Source: Emcibacter sp.
GTDB taxonomy: Bacteria > Pseudomonadota > Alphaproteobacteria > Sphingomonadales > Emcibacteraceae
Length of the DNA stretch: 64,000 bases
NCBI RefSeq assembly: GCF_963675455.1
Contig: NZ_OY776217.1
Coordinates: forward strand, 620,001 to 684,000
Direction of reading: 5' to 3'
In this document: piece after piece, positions 15,724-24,986 of the stretch
How positions within the stretch are numbered: the stretch's first letter is position 1
Layout of the letters: each line of letters starts with the position of its first letter
Program-made: the position numbers and the translations under genes
Notes under the pieces: model-generated
Seen by the model: only the letters and a program-made list of their open reading frames with translations
Databases searched by the model: none
Told to the model about the DNA's origin: nothing

Positions 15724-17088
15724 ATGAAAAAGTTTGCTGCAACAGCTGTGATCGCCATTGGTATTGTCGGTGCCAGCCTGGCCGTGAATAATGTCGGCTA
15801 CAGCGCCAATTCAGATACCTATAAACAGCTCAACCTGTTTGGAGATGTTTTTGAGCGTATCCGGTCGCAGTATGTGAAGGAAGTCAAGGATGAAGAGCTG
15901 ATCGAAGCGGCCATCAACGGCATGCTGGCCTCCCTTGATCCCCATTCAAGTTACCTGAACCCAAAGAATTTTGAAGACATGCAGGTCCAGACCCGCGGTG
16001 AATACGGCGGTCTTGGCCTGGAAGTGACCCAGGAAAGCGGTGTGGTCAGGGTGGTTTCTCCCATTGACGATACCCCCGCTGAACGGGCAGGCATCAAAGC
16101 CGGTGACTATATCACCCATCTGGACGGTGAACAGGTTATGGGCCTGACCCTGAATGAAGCCGTCGACAAAATGCGCGGCGAAGTGGGCGAGCCTATTGTC
16201 CTGACCGTGGTGCGCAAGGGGGAAAAGGCGCCGCTGGAAATCAGCGTCACCCGGGATGTCATCAAGATCAAATCCGTGCGTTACCGGGTTGAAGATGAGA
16301 TCGGCTACGTCCGCATCACCTCCTTTACCGAAACCACCGAAGAAAACCTGAAGGACGCCCTGAAAGCCATCCGTGAAGAGCTGGGCGATAATCTGCAGGG
16401 TATTGTGCTTGACCTGCGCAACAATCCCGGCGGTCTTCTCGACCAGGCCATCGCGGTTTCCGACGCCTTCCTTGACCGCGGCGAAGTGGTCTCGACACGC
16501 ACACGTAACGACCGCTCCGTCCAGCGCTACAACGCCCGCAAGGGTGACCTGATTGACGGAAAATCACTGGTTGTCCTGATTAACGGCGGTTCCGCGTCTG
16601 CCTCGGAAATTGTCGCCGGCGCCCTGCAGGATCACCAGCGCGGTGTCGTGGTCGGCACCCAGTCCTTCGGCAAAGGGTCGGTCCAGACCGTTATCCCTCT
16701 CGGCGCCAATGGCGCCATGCGGCTGACAACAGCCTATTATTTCACTCCGTCCGGCACCAGCATCCAGGGTGATGGCATCACTCCTGATGTGGAAGTCGAA
16801 CAGCTTCGTCTGGAAGACGCCCAGGAAATCAACACCAGACGGCGCAGCGAAGCAAGCCTGCGGGGCAGCCTCGAAAACCCCAATGGTGACCATAATGAGG
16901 CCGAACCTGACGAAGAAAAGGCCAAACAAGATGATGCGGCTGACAGCGGGAAAGAAGACACCACTGAAGACAGTAGTGAAGAAGAGGAAGAGGAAGAGGA
17001 AGTCCTCACCACAGCCCAGCGCGACTATCAGCTGAATTATGCCTTTAATCTTATTCGAGGGATGGCCATCGCCAGGAATTATAATTAA
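15724..17088 (+). CDS. ctpA: C-terminal processing peptidase CtpA, S41 family
   Basis: A periplasmic serine protease that trims C-termini of exported proteins. The 454-residue protein has an N-terminal signal/anchor (residues 1-28), a PDZ domain (about 90-180, GGLGLEVTQESGVVRVVSPI..PAERAGIKAGDYI) and the catalytic core. Ser in GSASASE (289-295) and Lys317 in SFGKGSVQ form the Ser-Lys dyad. A very acidic linker (E/D-rich, about 378-425) precedes the C-terminus. The stop of envC and this ATG are adjacent, so the two are translated together, a common pairing with EnvC homologs. Confidence 0.96.
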   Translation: MKKFAATAVIAIGIVGASLAVNNVGYSANSDTYKQLNLFGDVFERIRSQYVKEVKDEELIEAAINGMLASLDPHSSYLNPKNFEDMQVQTRGEYGGLGLEVTQESGVVRVVSPIDDTPAERAGIKAGDYITHLDGEQVMGLTLNEAVDKMRGEVGEPIVLTVVRKGEKAPLEISVTRDVIKIKSVRYRVEDEIGYVRITSFTETTEENLKDALKAIREELGDNLQGIVLDLRNNPGGLLDQAIAVSDAFLDRGEVVSTRTRNDRSVQRYNARKGDLIDGKSLVVLINGGSASASEIVAGALQDHQRGVVVGTQSFGKGSVQTVIPLGANGAMRLTTAYYFTPSGTSIQGDGITPDVEVEQLRLEDAQEINTRRRSEASLRGSLENPNGDHNEAEPDEEKAKQDDAADSGKEDTTEDSSEEEEEEEEVLTTAQRDYQLNYAFNLIRGMAIARNYN

Positions 17089-17096
17089 AAGCCGCG

Positions 17097-17135
17097 ACAG
17101 GGCCGGATCAACCGAATTCCGGTCCTGTGCCTTTT
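17097..17135 (+). terminator. Intrinsic terminator of the gpmI-envC-ctpA operon
   Basis: An 11-bp stem ACAGGGCCGGA (17097-17107) / TCCGGTCCTGT (17118-17128), with one G-T pair and a 10-base loop, is followed by GCCTTTT. It lies right after the ctpA stop codon. Confidence 0.8.
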
Positions 17136-17194
17136 GCGGCGTTGAAAAGAACAAAATAGTTTGGAAGGGGAAAGGCCGGTAACGGCAACAGATC

Positions 17195-18364
17195 ATGGCA
17201 GGCGAGCCGGAATTACAAACAATGACACGGAGACGCACCATCAGTCCGCTGGTGGCGGCGTGGGTGCTTGTGCTTGTCACTTTTGGCGGCCTGATCCTGT
17301 GGCTTTCGCTGACGGCTGAAGCCCCCGAGACCGGAACTGCCGAAGTTACTCATGAACAGTCCCCCCTTGAACAGCAAGCTCAGGCCGGGGAAGAAAAATC
17401 CGCATCGGAAAATATTATCATTCTGTCCGGTCCTGAAGACAGTCTGCCCGCTGACAACCAGCCGGACGCTGCAGAAGACAGTCATGGAAACGATACGGCA
17501 GAGACTACAAGCGAAGACAGCACCCCGGCAACACAGCTGCCCTATACAAAATTCATGAGCCTGAAAGAGGTGCCCAATCCGGGCCTCATGGTCCAGGGCA
17601 AGGACGGTCCCCTGCCGGTGCTTGGGCCGGACGGGCTGGTTTCCTGGCAGGAATATGCCAGACCGCACGAGGATCTGAGCATTGCCCCGCGAATCGCCAT
17701 TATAGTCAAGGGTATCGGCCTGAACACGGACCAGAGCGAACAGGCCATCAAGCGGCTGCCCGGTGAAATGGATATTGCCATTACGCCCTATGGCCGCAAT
17801 CTGCAGGACTGGGTCGACCTGGGGCGGGAATTCGGCCACGAGGCGCTGCTTCTGGTGCCTATGGAACCCCTGAATTATCCCGAAAATGATCCCGGTCCGC
17901 ATACCCTTATGGCTGGCTATTCAATGCGCGACAACATGAACCGGCTGATGTGGGTTCTGTCCCGGGTCACCGGATATGTGGGCATTCTGAACGAGATGGG
18001 CTCGAAATTTACCGCGTCTGAGAATGCCATCCATCCCATTCTGGAAGAACTCCATGGCCGCGGCCTGATGTTTGTGGATTCCCGGTCCAGCCGTTACAGC
18101 ATCGCCGCCAAATACGCGCGGCGTCTCGGCATGCCGCGGGCTCTTAATAATCGCTTTATCGACAATATTGTCAGCGAGGAAGAAATCCAGACCAGGCTCA
18201 AGGAACTTGAGAATACGGCCAGGACCTATGGGGCGGCTCTCGGCATCGCGAGGCCCTTCCCGCTGACCATTGAACAGCTCGACGCCTGGGCCAGAACCCT
18301 GCCGGAAAAGGGTATTCAGCTGGTACCGGTGACCGCCATCGCCAACCGTCAACCGATCAAGTAA
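17195..18364 (+). CDS. Divergent polysaccharide deacetylase family protein
   Basis: A 389-residue protein with one N-terminal membrane helix (about residues 18-42, ISPLVAAWVLVLVTFGGLILWL), an acidic low-complexity linker to about residue 110, then a domain of the divergent polysaccharide deacetylase family (YibQ-like). Family features are IAIIVKGIGLNTDQSEQAIKRLP, MDIAITPYG, EALLLVPMEPLNYPENDPGPHTL and LMFVDSRSS. The usual opening Asp of the family (I-V-DGL-type) reads KGIG here, so activity is unclear. It follows envC-ctpA in many alphaproteobacteria, which suggests a role in cell-wall or envelope metabolism. ATG 17222 is an alternative start. Confidence 0.85.
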   Translation: MAGEPELQTMTRRRTISPLVAAWVLVLVTFGGLILWLSLTAEAPETGTAEVTHEQSPLEQQAQAGEEKSASENIIILSGPEDSLPADNQPDAAEDSHGNDTAETTSEDSTPATQLPYTKFMSLKEVPNPGLMVQGKDGPLPVLGPDGLVSWQEYARPHEDLSIAPRIAIIVKGIGLNTDQSEQAIKRLPGEMDIAITPYGRNLQDWVDLGREFGHEALLLVPMEPLNYPENDPGPHTLMAGYSMRDNMNRLMWVLSRVTGYVGILNEMGSKFTASENAIHPILEELHGRGLMFVDSRSSRYSIAAKYARRLGMPRALNNRFIDNIVSEEEIQTRLKELENTARTYGAALGIARPFPLTIEQLDAWARTLPEKGIQLVPVTAIANRQPIK

Positions 18365-18495
18365 CCTGGAAAGACGTCCTTCCCCGATATCGGCTTTTGT
18401 ATCACCGAACTATTCTCTTGCCTTTTGTTCCTGTTGCAAGTCACGTTTAATTGATCAAAATAGATCCCCTGACTATATCAATCTGAAGAGGCCTT

Positions 18496-18990
18496 ATGAC
18501 AGACGCAGAAAAACTTCCCTATCGCCCATGCGCCGGCATGATGCTGGTCAACCGGGACGGTAAGGTCTTTGTCGCCCAGCGCATTGACCAGGTTGCGGAA
18601 GCCTGGCAGATGCCCCAGGGCGGGATAGATGAGGACGAGAACCCGGAAGCCGCCGCGTTAAGGGAGCTGAAAGAGGAAATCGGTACCGACAATGTGGAAC
18701 TGATTGCGGAAACCGAAGACTGGATGACCTATGACCTGCCGGAACATCTGATTGGCAAGGTCTGGAAAGGCCGCTACCGGGGCCAGAAAATGAAATGGTT
18801 TGTCTATCTGTTTCTGGGTGAGGATGAGGAGATCAACCTGGAAACCCATCACCCGGAATTCAGCGAGTGGAAATGGATTGAACTGTCCGATCTGCCGGAT
18901 ATGATAGTGCCGTTCAAACGGGAACTCTATCAGACCCTGACAGACCGCTTTGGCGAAAGTATAAGAAAGAAAACAGACAGGACATCATGA
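18496..18990 (+). CDS. rppH: RNA pyrophosphohydrolase (Nudix)
   Basis: Removes pyrophosphate from the 5' end of mRNA and so triggers decay. The 164-residue protein has the full Nudix box, G-x5-E-x7-RE-x2-EE-x-G, at about residues 42-63 (GGIDEDENPEAAALRELKEEIG). The N-terminal YRPCAGMMLVNRDGKVFVAQR and the central QMPQGG are typical of RppH rather than of ADP-ribose hydrolases. Its end overlaps the next gene (ATGA). Confidence 0.94.
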   Translation: MTDAEKLPYRPCAGMMLVNRDGKVFVAQRIDQVAEAWQMPQGGIDEDENPEAAALRELKEEIGTDNVELIAETEDWMTYDLPEHLIGKVWKGRYRGQKMKWFVYLFLGEDEEINLETHHPEFSEWKWIELSDLPDMIVPFKRELYQTLTDRFGESIRKKTDRTS

Positions 18991-19859
18991 CCCAAACTGA
19001 AACCAGGATATTACCCGTCCTCCAGACCATCCGGGAAACCTATGACGCTTTCCGGGCCAATCTCAGACATCACCTTATTCTATCCTATGTCTTTTACCTT
19101 CCGTTCTGCCTGTTTCTGCTGATGCCCGGCCTGACCCTGCCAAAATATATAACCCAGCCGGGCGGACAGGTCACTTTTGGCTTCACCGGTCCCTATCTGG
19201 TTTTCATTCTGGTGGCTTTTCTGCTGACCAGCACACTTACCCTTCTTTTTTTCAGGCTTTATCTTGTCGGCAGTGATGGTTACCTGAAGGTTTCCCTGTC
19301 CGGTCTTGCCAGAATGTTGCTGAAATATATTCTCTATCTTGCGGCGATGGTTATCCTCTTGCTGATCTTCATGCTGGTGATGTCCGTCGGGATCGGCCTG
19401 GTGATGTCCATTATCGCCGGGATTACCGGCTGGGACGTTGCCTCCCAGAGCAACCGCACCCTGGCCCTGCTGATCGGGATGCTGATTACCGTAGTGACCG
19501 TAGGGATTTCCTTCCGGCTACAGAGCACTTTTGTCAGCATTGCCGAAAACAAGAGTTTTGTCTCCTTTCGGGAAGCCTGGTTTTACAGCCGGAACAACAG
19601 CCTGGCCATTTTCATCACGGTCCTGGCCTGTGTCGTACCGGCCTGGCTCTTATCCCTGCTGCTGCTTAACGGCACCATGACTTTTTTCAATGCCGGCCAG
19701 GCCGCTACCGTCAATAACGCATTCATCATTGTACAATATCTGCTCAGCCCGGTTATCTTTGCGCCCACGTCCCTGTTCTGCAGCTGCCTGACAATAATTT
19801 ACAGGTACTTGACCGGAAAGTCCGGTACGACGGGTCATATTGCTGACCTGATTGTCTGA
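18987..19859 (+). CDS. Multi-spanning membrane protein of unknown function (copy 1)
   Basis: A 290-residue protein with about six hydrophobic helices, starting inside the end of rppH (4-base overlap). The N-terminal soluble part TIRETYDAFRANLRHHLILSY resembles the same part of the next protein (ILDAYRCLWHFRLQHILVSL). The two also share layout and a late FRxSWxLTR / FREAWFYSRNN-like motif, so they look like distant tandem duplicates. I recognise no catalytic or transport motif. Layout is like the poorly known GlpM/YciC-type integral membrane proteins, but that is only a resemblance. Confidence 0.75.
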   Translation: MTQTETRILPVLQTIRETYDAFRANLRHHLILSYVFYLPFCLFLLMPGLTLPKYITQPGGQVTFGFTGPYLVFILVAFLLTSTLTLLFFRLYLVGSDGYLKVSLSGLARMLLKYILYLAAMVILLLIFMLVMSVGIGLVMSIIAGITGWDVASQSNRTLALLIGMLITVVTVGISFRLQSTFVSIAENKSFVSFREAWFYSRNNSLAIFITVLACVVPAWLLSLLLLNGTMTFFNAGQAATVNNAFIIVQYLLSPVIFAPTSLFCSCLTIIYRYLTGKSGTTGHIADLIV

Positions 19860-19872
19860 TAGGAAACGTAAT

Positions 19873-20742
19873 ATGACGATGGAAACCGGAACGCGGAACA
19901 AATCCCTGATTGCCTGCATCCTTGATGCCTACAGGTGCCTGTGGCATTTCAGGTTGCAGCATATCCTGGTTTCCCTGTTTGCCTTTCTGCCCTTCTGTCT
20001 TGCCGGTTATCTGGGCTATCTTGACCCGTTACTCACTACAGGAAACAGCCGAACCCATGTGCCCGAAGGATTTCAGCTGGCCTTCATTCTGATGATGATC
20101 ACCACTTTTGTGTGGCTGGTGCCTTCGGTCATTCTCTGGCACCGTTTGTTCCTGTTGGGTCCCGAACACCTGCTTCGCCGTCGTTTGTGGCCGCTGATCA
20201 CCCGGAGTTTTCATTTCAGCATCAAAATTCTGGTTTTTCTGGGAGTTCTCCTCATTATCCTGTTTTTACTCAGCAGCGGCGTCCTGATGCTCCTGAACCA
20301 GATTGCCCTGGAACGGCAGGGTTCCGTCGACGCTATCGGCATTGTAGAACTGACCGTTTATCTCACTGCCGCCGGCATTCTGGGCCTGTTGGCTCTTGCC
20401 ATCGGCCTGCGGCTGTCATTGTCCTTTTCCGCCCAGTCCATTGGCAAGAAACTCAGTTTCCGTTCGTCCTGGGACCTGACCCGGACCCTGACCGGTCATA
20501 TGCTGCTTGGCCTATTGCTCGGCCTGGTCCTTCCGGTAACCGTCGTGGTGGCTCTGCATTGGTTTTTTGTCTGGCTTTGGGGTTTGAATATATTCTCGGC
20601 ACTTTCTGAAGGACGCTACGGCATTTTTCTGCTGATTTTTGCCCTGTCACCGCTGCTGTCCCTGCCGCTGGCGTATTTCTGTTCGCAAACATCGGTATTT
20701 TACCGCAACTGCGGCGCCTGCGACTATCAGGAGCCATCCTGA
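19873..20742 (+). CDS. Multi-spanning membrane protein of unknown function (copy 2)
   Basis: A 289-residue protein with about six hydrophobic helices. ATG 19873 is chosen because AGGAAA stands 6 bases before it; a TTG at 19852 is the alternative. It is arranged like the preceding protein: a short N-terminal amphipathic segment, paired helices, and SFRSSWDLTRTLTGHMLLGL before the last helices, parallel to SFREAWFYSRNNSLAIFITVL. The C-terminus has three Cys (CSQTSVFYRNCGACDY). No function can be assigned. Cotranscription with rppH is likely. Confidence 0.72.
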   Translation: MTMETGTRNKSLIACILDAYRCLWHFRLQHILVSLFAFLPFCLAGYLGYLDPLLTTGNSRTHVPEGFQLAFILMMITTFVWLVPSVILWHRLFLLGPEHLLRRRLWPLITRSFHFSIKILVFLGVLLIILFLLSSGVLMLLNQIALERQGSVDAIGIVELTVYLTAAGILGLLALAIGLRLSLSFSAQSIGKKLSFRSSWDLTRTLTGHMLLGLLLGLVLPVTVVVALHWFFVWLWGLNIFSALSEGRYGIFLLIFALSPLLSLPLAYFCSQTSVFYRNCGACDYQEPS

Positions 20743-20821
20743 CCCCGCTTTTGCCAAGCTCCTTCTGGAATTCGGTCAGACAATCCGTTATAAAATCCCG
20801 GATTATATTGTGGAGTGAAAA

Positions 20822-21745
20822 ATGCGAATTCTGGTTCTTGGCGCGGGGGCTATTGGCGGGTATTTCGGCGGACTTATGCTGCACAGCGGGGCCGATGCCA
20901 CATTTCTTGTGCGCCGGCGACGGCGCAACCTGCTCAGAAAGAACGGCCTTGTCATCCATGCCCCGGACCAGGATTACACCATAGATGTGACAGATCATCT
21001 GGTCGAAGAAGTGGATAGGCCATTTGATCTGGTGATTCTGAGCTGCAAGGCCTATGACCTGGAAGAGGCCATCCAGGCCATCAGTCCGGCAGTCGGCCCC
21101 GACAGCCATATCCTGCCGCTGCTCAACGGTCTCCGGCACTATGACATCCTGGATGAAACATTCGGGCCGGACAAAATACTCGGCGGACTTGCCAAGAACA
21201 TCTGCACCCTGCAGAAGGACGGTAGCGTCCGCTCCTGGTCCCGCCCTGGAAACATCACCTTTGGGCCGCGTTCGGACAACCAGCTGGCCTTTTGCCGCCA
21301 GCTTGAGGAACTGCTGCTCAGGGCGCCAATCAGCGTCACCCATTCAAGCCATATCAAGTCCGCCCTGTGGGACAAATTCTGCATGATTACCGTACTGGGC
21401 GCGATCAACTGCCTGCTGCGCGGCAGTATCGGCGACATCATGGCCACCCGGGACGGCCGGGAAATTGCCCTGGCCATCATAAGCGAATGTGCCCGGACCG
21501 CAGAGGCCGCCGGTTATCCCCTGTCCGATGCTTCCCTGGAGTATATGCAGAACTCCATGACCCGGCAGGGATCGGAGTATACCTCTTCCATGTTCAGGGA
21601 CCTTGAACTGGGCAAGCAAGTGGAAGGCGACCAGCTTGTCGGCGATATGCTGGCCCGGGCGACCGCCGCAGGGCTGAATACCCCCTACCTGAAAGCGGCA
21701 TACTGCAATCTCCAGACCTATATGGTGCGCCGGGAAAAGACCTGA
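20822..21745 (+). CDS. Ketopantoate reductase family protein (PanE/ApbA)
   Basis: A 307-residue NADPH-dependent reductase. The N-terminal Rossmann motif GAGAIGGYFGGLM fits the PanE/ApbA family, as do LVILSCKAYDLEEAI and LPLLNGLRHYDIL. The C-terminal helical domain carries the SALWDKFCMITVLGAINCLLRG segment, with the usual catalytic Lys (K of WDKF). PanE makes pantoate for coenzyme A; many members act on other 2-oxoacids, so the exact substrate is open. It stands alone with 79 bases on the upstream side. Confidence 0.85.
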   Translation: MRILVLGAGAIGGYFGGLMLHSGADATFLVRRRRRNLLRKNGLVIHAPDQDYTIDVTDHLVEEVDRPFDLVILSCKAYDLEEAIQAISPAVGPDSHILPLLNGLRHYDILDETFGPDKILGGLAKNICTLQKDGSVRSWSRPGNITFGPRSDNQLAFCRQLEELLLRAPISVTHSSHIKSALWDKFCMITVLGAINCLLRGSIGDIMATRDGREIALAIISECARTAEAAGYPLSDASLEYMQNSMTRQGSEYTSSMFRDLELGKQVEGDQLVGDMLARATAAGLNTPYLKAAYCNLQTYMVRREKT

Positions 21746-21766
21746 TCCCCTCCCCGGCAAACATAA

Positions 21767-23216
21767 TTACTGATCCAGCGCCGCCAGAATGTCGGCTGTG
21801 AACTTGGCGATGTTAAACCGTGTTCCGTCCGCGGCATCATACCCGCGCCGGACAATCACCAGATTGCGTGACGGAATGATCATCACATATTGTCCCCGGT
21901 TGCCGGCCATGGCGAAAACATCGTCGGGCAGGCCGGGGAAACGGCTGTCAAACAGCCAGAACTGGGCACCGTAACCTGGAAGCGGTGTACCGTCCTTGTT
22001 TTGAAGTGGGGGCTGGGACGGGGCAGGGGTGCTGACGAATTTCCGCCACCAGTCCGGCAGGATTTTTTCACCCTGCCAGATCCCGTTATTCAGGTAGAGG
22101 ATACCCAAACGGGCCAGATCGCGGGGATGTACTCCAGACCTGGCTGGAGAGGATAAAATTCCCCTGCCAGTCGGTTTCCGCCACGGTATGATTCATGCCG
22201 ATTTTCCGGAACAGCTCTTCCGTCGGGAAACGGAGCATCTTTTCGGTGTCCCCCAGCGTCGCCGCAAGCGAGCGAATGGCCAACAGGCTGTCGTTATTGG
22301 CATATTTCCAGCGTTTGCCCGGTGCGGTTTCCAGCATTTTTTCAGTGGCATTGTCGGTAACCAGGCCGCCGCCGAAATAGACATAACTTGTCCGATTGCC
22401 GGCCACATTACTGTCCAGCCCGCTGGCCATATGCAAGAGGTTTTCCAGCGTGATTTTCTGCCGGGGATCGCCGGGCGCGGACCATTCTGGAATATTGGCC
22501 GGGGACTTGATATCCAGCAACTCCTTTTTCACGGCTATGCCAACAAGGGTCGCCATAACGCTTTTGGCCGCCGACCAGGTGCGCTGGGACGTATGGGGTG
22601 TGTAGCCCGTCTTGTACTGTTCGGCCAGCAGCCGGTCCGGCGTGGTGACCAGGGCTGCACTCATGGTTTTGGGATCACCGTATTTATCGCTGGTGAAAGC
22701 GTCATTGAGCACTGCCTGAAGGCCGGAAGGGACTATCTCCGGTTCCGGAACCACGTCCCCCACGGGCCAGGCCTCGGCACTTTTATCCAGCCCGGCTGAA
22801 AAGCCCAAGGCGGGAACATGTTTGCGCGCCGAAAGATCCGCCCCCGGCGGAAGCTGGGCACAGCCGAGTCCCGGACGCCAGACCGCATAACGCGGCGGCA
22901 GATCATCGCTAAACCAGGCCGAAACATATTTGTCCTTCAAATGGATTTCCGCATCCGGCAGCTCGGCCATATATTTCCGGTAGTCTATCCGGATACCGGT
23001 CAGTTCGTCCTGCCGGGTCATGTCCACAGACTTGCCACCGTTAAAGGTGGCGCTGCAGGTAAAGGCCACCTTGTAGCCGGCCACCTGCGACTTCAAGGTT
23101 TCCGGTGTTGACTCGATGGCCGACACGGGAACAGCAACAGCCGTCAGCAGCACCCCCAGAGATACCGTCCGCATTTTCTGTAAAAACGATATTCTACGTT
23201 GGTTGAATAATTTCAT
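21767..23216 (-). pseudogene. Serine hydrolase, beta-lactamase-like, frameshifted
   Basis: The gene reads in two frames. The first (from 23216) has a signal peptide and ends out of frame at 22086 after ILSSQVWSTSPRSG. The second continues in the next frame as HPRDLARLGILYLNNG to 21767. Removing one base in the ACATCCCC tract at 22123-22130 restores a protein of about 482 residues. It has the class C penicillin-binding-protein motifs: SAAK (SxxK nucleophile), YAN (YxN) and GNRG near the C-terminus. Such periplasmic hydrolases are esterases or peptidases of varied substrate. The break could be a sequence error or a recent mutation; motifs on both sides are intact, favouring error or a very young pseudogene. 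Confidence 0.85.
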
Positions 23217-23513
23217 CGTTAATCCCCATTCAACTATTATTATTTGAGCAGCCCCGCCGGAACGACCGGAAAGACCCTATTTTTCACACAAAAAGCACCT
23301 TATCACCCTTTCTGCAGGCTAACAGGTGTGGAAAAGGACATTATCAGGTTAAAAAACACACTTTGTAATATAACTGTCACTCTGCCTTCATAGAAAGTCT
23401 ATCTGAGATTTTCCAGTTCACCAGTTCCGGTACGGGTGAATTCATCGTCGTTCCGCCCGGATAGCATAATTGCTCTGGCCGTAGAACAAGGAGAATACAA
23501 GAAAGCAGATACC
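23217..23513. other. Divergent intergenic region, hydrolase / kinase
   Basis: 297 bases between the hydrolase start and the chosen kinase start. It is AT-rich in the middle (AAAAAACACACTTTGTAATA around 23350) and probably holds promoters in both directions, but none matches consensus well. AAGGAG at 23488-23493 lies 20 bases from the kinase ATG, too far to serve it. Confidence 0.5.
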
Positions 23514-24467
23514 ATGACACTCGACAGAAACGGAAAAATACTGGTATGCGGCTCCATTGCCTTTGACACCATCATGGTCTTTAACGGTCAGTTCAAGGGC
23601 CATATCCTGCCGGACAAGGTGCATATGCTGAATGTTGCTTTCCGGGTGCCGGAAATGCGTCAGGAATTTGGCGGCTGCGCAGGTAATATCTGCTATAATC
23701 TCAGCCTGCTCGGCCTCAAGGGGCTGCCGGTCGCCACTGTCGGCGAGGATTTCTGGTCCTACAAGAACTGGCTCGGGCGCAACAATATTTCCGATGAAAA
23801 TATCCTCGAAATCAAGGAAAAATATACTGCCCAGGCCCATATCATTACCGATATGGATGACAATCAGATTACCGGCTTCCATCCCGGCGCCATGGATCAG
23901 TCCCATGAAGTGATTATCAGGGCGGATCATAATGTCGCGCTGGGCGTGATCTCTCCGGACGGCCACGAAGGCATGAAGCGTCACACCAAACAGCTGGCCG
24001 AGCTGGGCATTCCCATAATGTTTGATCCGGGCCAGGAAGTCTCCTCGCTCAAGGGCGACGAACTGATGTGGCTGATGGAACATAGCCGCTGGATGGTGGT
24101 CAATGACTATGAATGGCAGCTTTTTTCGGAAAAGACCCACATGAGCATCGAGGTCGCGACAGAAATGCTCGACGTTCTGATTGTCACCAAAGGCAGCGAA
24201 GGATCGGTCATTCATACCCGTGACAACAGCTTCAATATCCCCAAGGTTCCGACCGAAGACCCGGTTGATGCCACCGGTTGCGGGGACGCCTACCGGGCCG
24301 GCATTATCTATGGCCTGATGCACGGACACGACTGGCCGACCACCGGCCGCATTGCCAGTCTGCTGGCGACCTATAAAATTTCACACCGGGGGGCCCAAAA
24401 CCACCATTTCACCATGGACCAGTTCCGCGATCATTTCGCCCGCCAGTTCATGGTGACGCTGGGATAG
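23514..24467 (+). CDS. PfkB-family sugar/nucleoside kinase
   Basis: A 317-residue ribokinase-fold kinase. The frame opens further upstream (GTG 23436), but the conserved part begins at MTLDRNGKILVCGS, so ATG 23514 is preferred; its ribosome-binding site is weak. Signature 1 is GGCAGNICYNLSLLGL and signature 2, carrying the catalytic Asp, is DPVDATGCGDAYRAGI. Adenosine kinases and other nucleoside kinases of this type are common in proteobacteria, but the substrate cannot be read from sequence. It is convergent with the ATP-synthase operon and separated from it by a strong terminator. Confidence 0.85.
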   Translation: MTLDRNGKILVCGSIAFDTIMVFNGQFKGHILPDKVHMLNVAFRVPEMRQEFGGCAGNICYNLSLLGLKGLPVATVGEDFWSYKNWLGRNNISDENILEIKEKYTAQAHIITDMDDNQITGFHPGAMDQSHEVIIRADHNVALGVISPDGHEGMKRHTKQLAELGIPIMFDPGQEVSSLKGDELMWLMEHSRWMVVNDYEWQLFSEKTHMSIEVATEMLDVLIVTKGSEGSVIHTRDNSFNIPKVPTEDPVDATGCGDAYRAGIIYGLMHGHDWPTTGRIASLLATYKISHRGAQNHHFTMDQFRDHFARQFMVTLG

Positions 24468-24496
24468 ATTATTAAAATTAAACCGCGGCAAAAGAA

Positions 24497-24524
24497 AAAC
24501 CCCGCAGGTTATCCTGCGGGGTTT
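24497..24524. terminator. Bidirectional terminator between PfkB kinase and atpC
   Basis: A 12-bp perfect stem AAACCCCGCAGG (24497-24508) / CCTGCGGGGTTT (24513-24524) with a 4-base loop, between two convergent genes. Confidence 0.9.
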
Positions 24525-24548
24525 GTCAAATCTTGTACTCTGAAAGGT

Positions 24549-24959
24549 CTAGGCGGCCAGTTCATCCAATACAGCCAGAATAGCCACCAGACGATCAAGG
24601 GCTTTTTCGGCGCGGGCACGTTGTACGTCGTCCTTTGCATCAGCCACATCTTCCCGGGCATCCTTCAGTTCGGCTTCCAAAACAGTGCGGTCCAGCTCGC
24701 CGGGCTTGTAGGCTTCTTCGGCCAGAATGGTCAGGCCGTTCGGGTTGACCTCGGCAAAACCGCCATGCACCAGAAGCTTTGCCGGCGTTCCGCCGTCATG
24801 GACTTCAATGATGCCGGTTTTCAGGGTGGAGACAACAGGCGCATGATGAGCCATCACGCCAAAGTCACCCTCTGATCCGGGCACCACCACCATGTCCGCA
24901 TCCTGGGACAGGAGAAGTTTTTCCGGAGAAACCAGTTCGAAATGTATTTTGTCGGCCAT
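24549..24959 (-). CDS. atpC: ATP synthase F1 epsilon subunit
   Basis: Central-stalk subunit that couples rotation to catalysis and inhibits ATP hydrolysis. 136 residues; the N-terminal beta-sandwich is evident (FELVSPEKLLLSQDADMVVVPGSEGDFGVMAHHAPVVSTLK), followed by two C-terminal helices. It is the last gene of the atpHAGDC operon, 27 bases after atpD. Confidence 0.97.
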   Translation of the reverse strand: MADKIHFELVSPEKLLLSQDADMVVVPGSEGDFGVMAHHAPVVSTLKTGIIEVHDGGTPAKLLVHGGFAEVNPNGLTILAEEAYKPGELDRTVLEAELKDAREDVADAKDDVQRARAEKALDRLVAILAVLDELAA

Positions 24960-24986
24960 TTCTGGCTCCTTTCAAACTTGTAAGTC

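Noticed and set aside
18452..18459. TTGATCAA before rppH as a possible FNR site.
   Set aside because: The half-sites have no 4-base spacer, so it does not fit TTGAT-N4-ATCAA.
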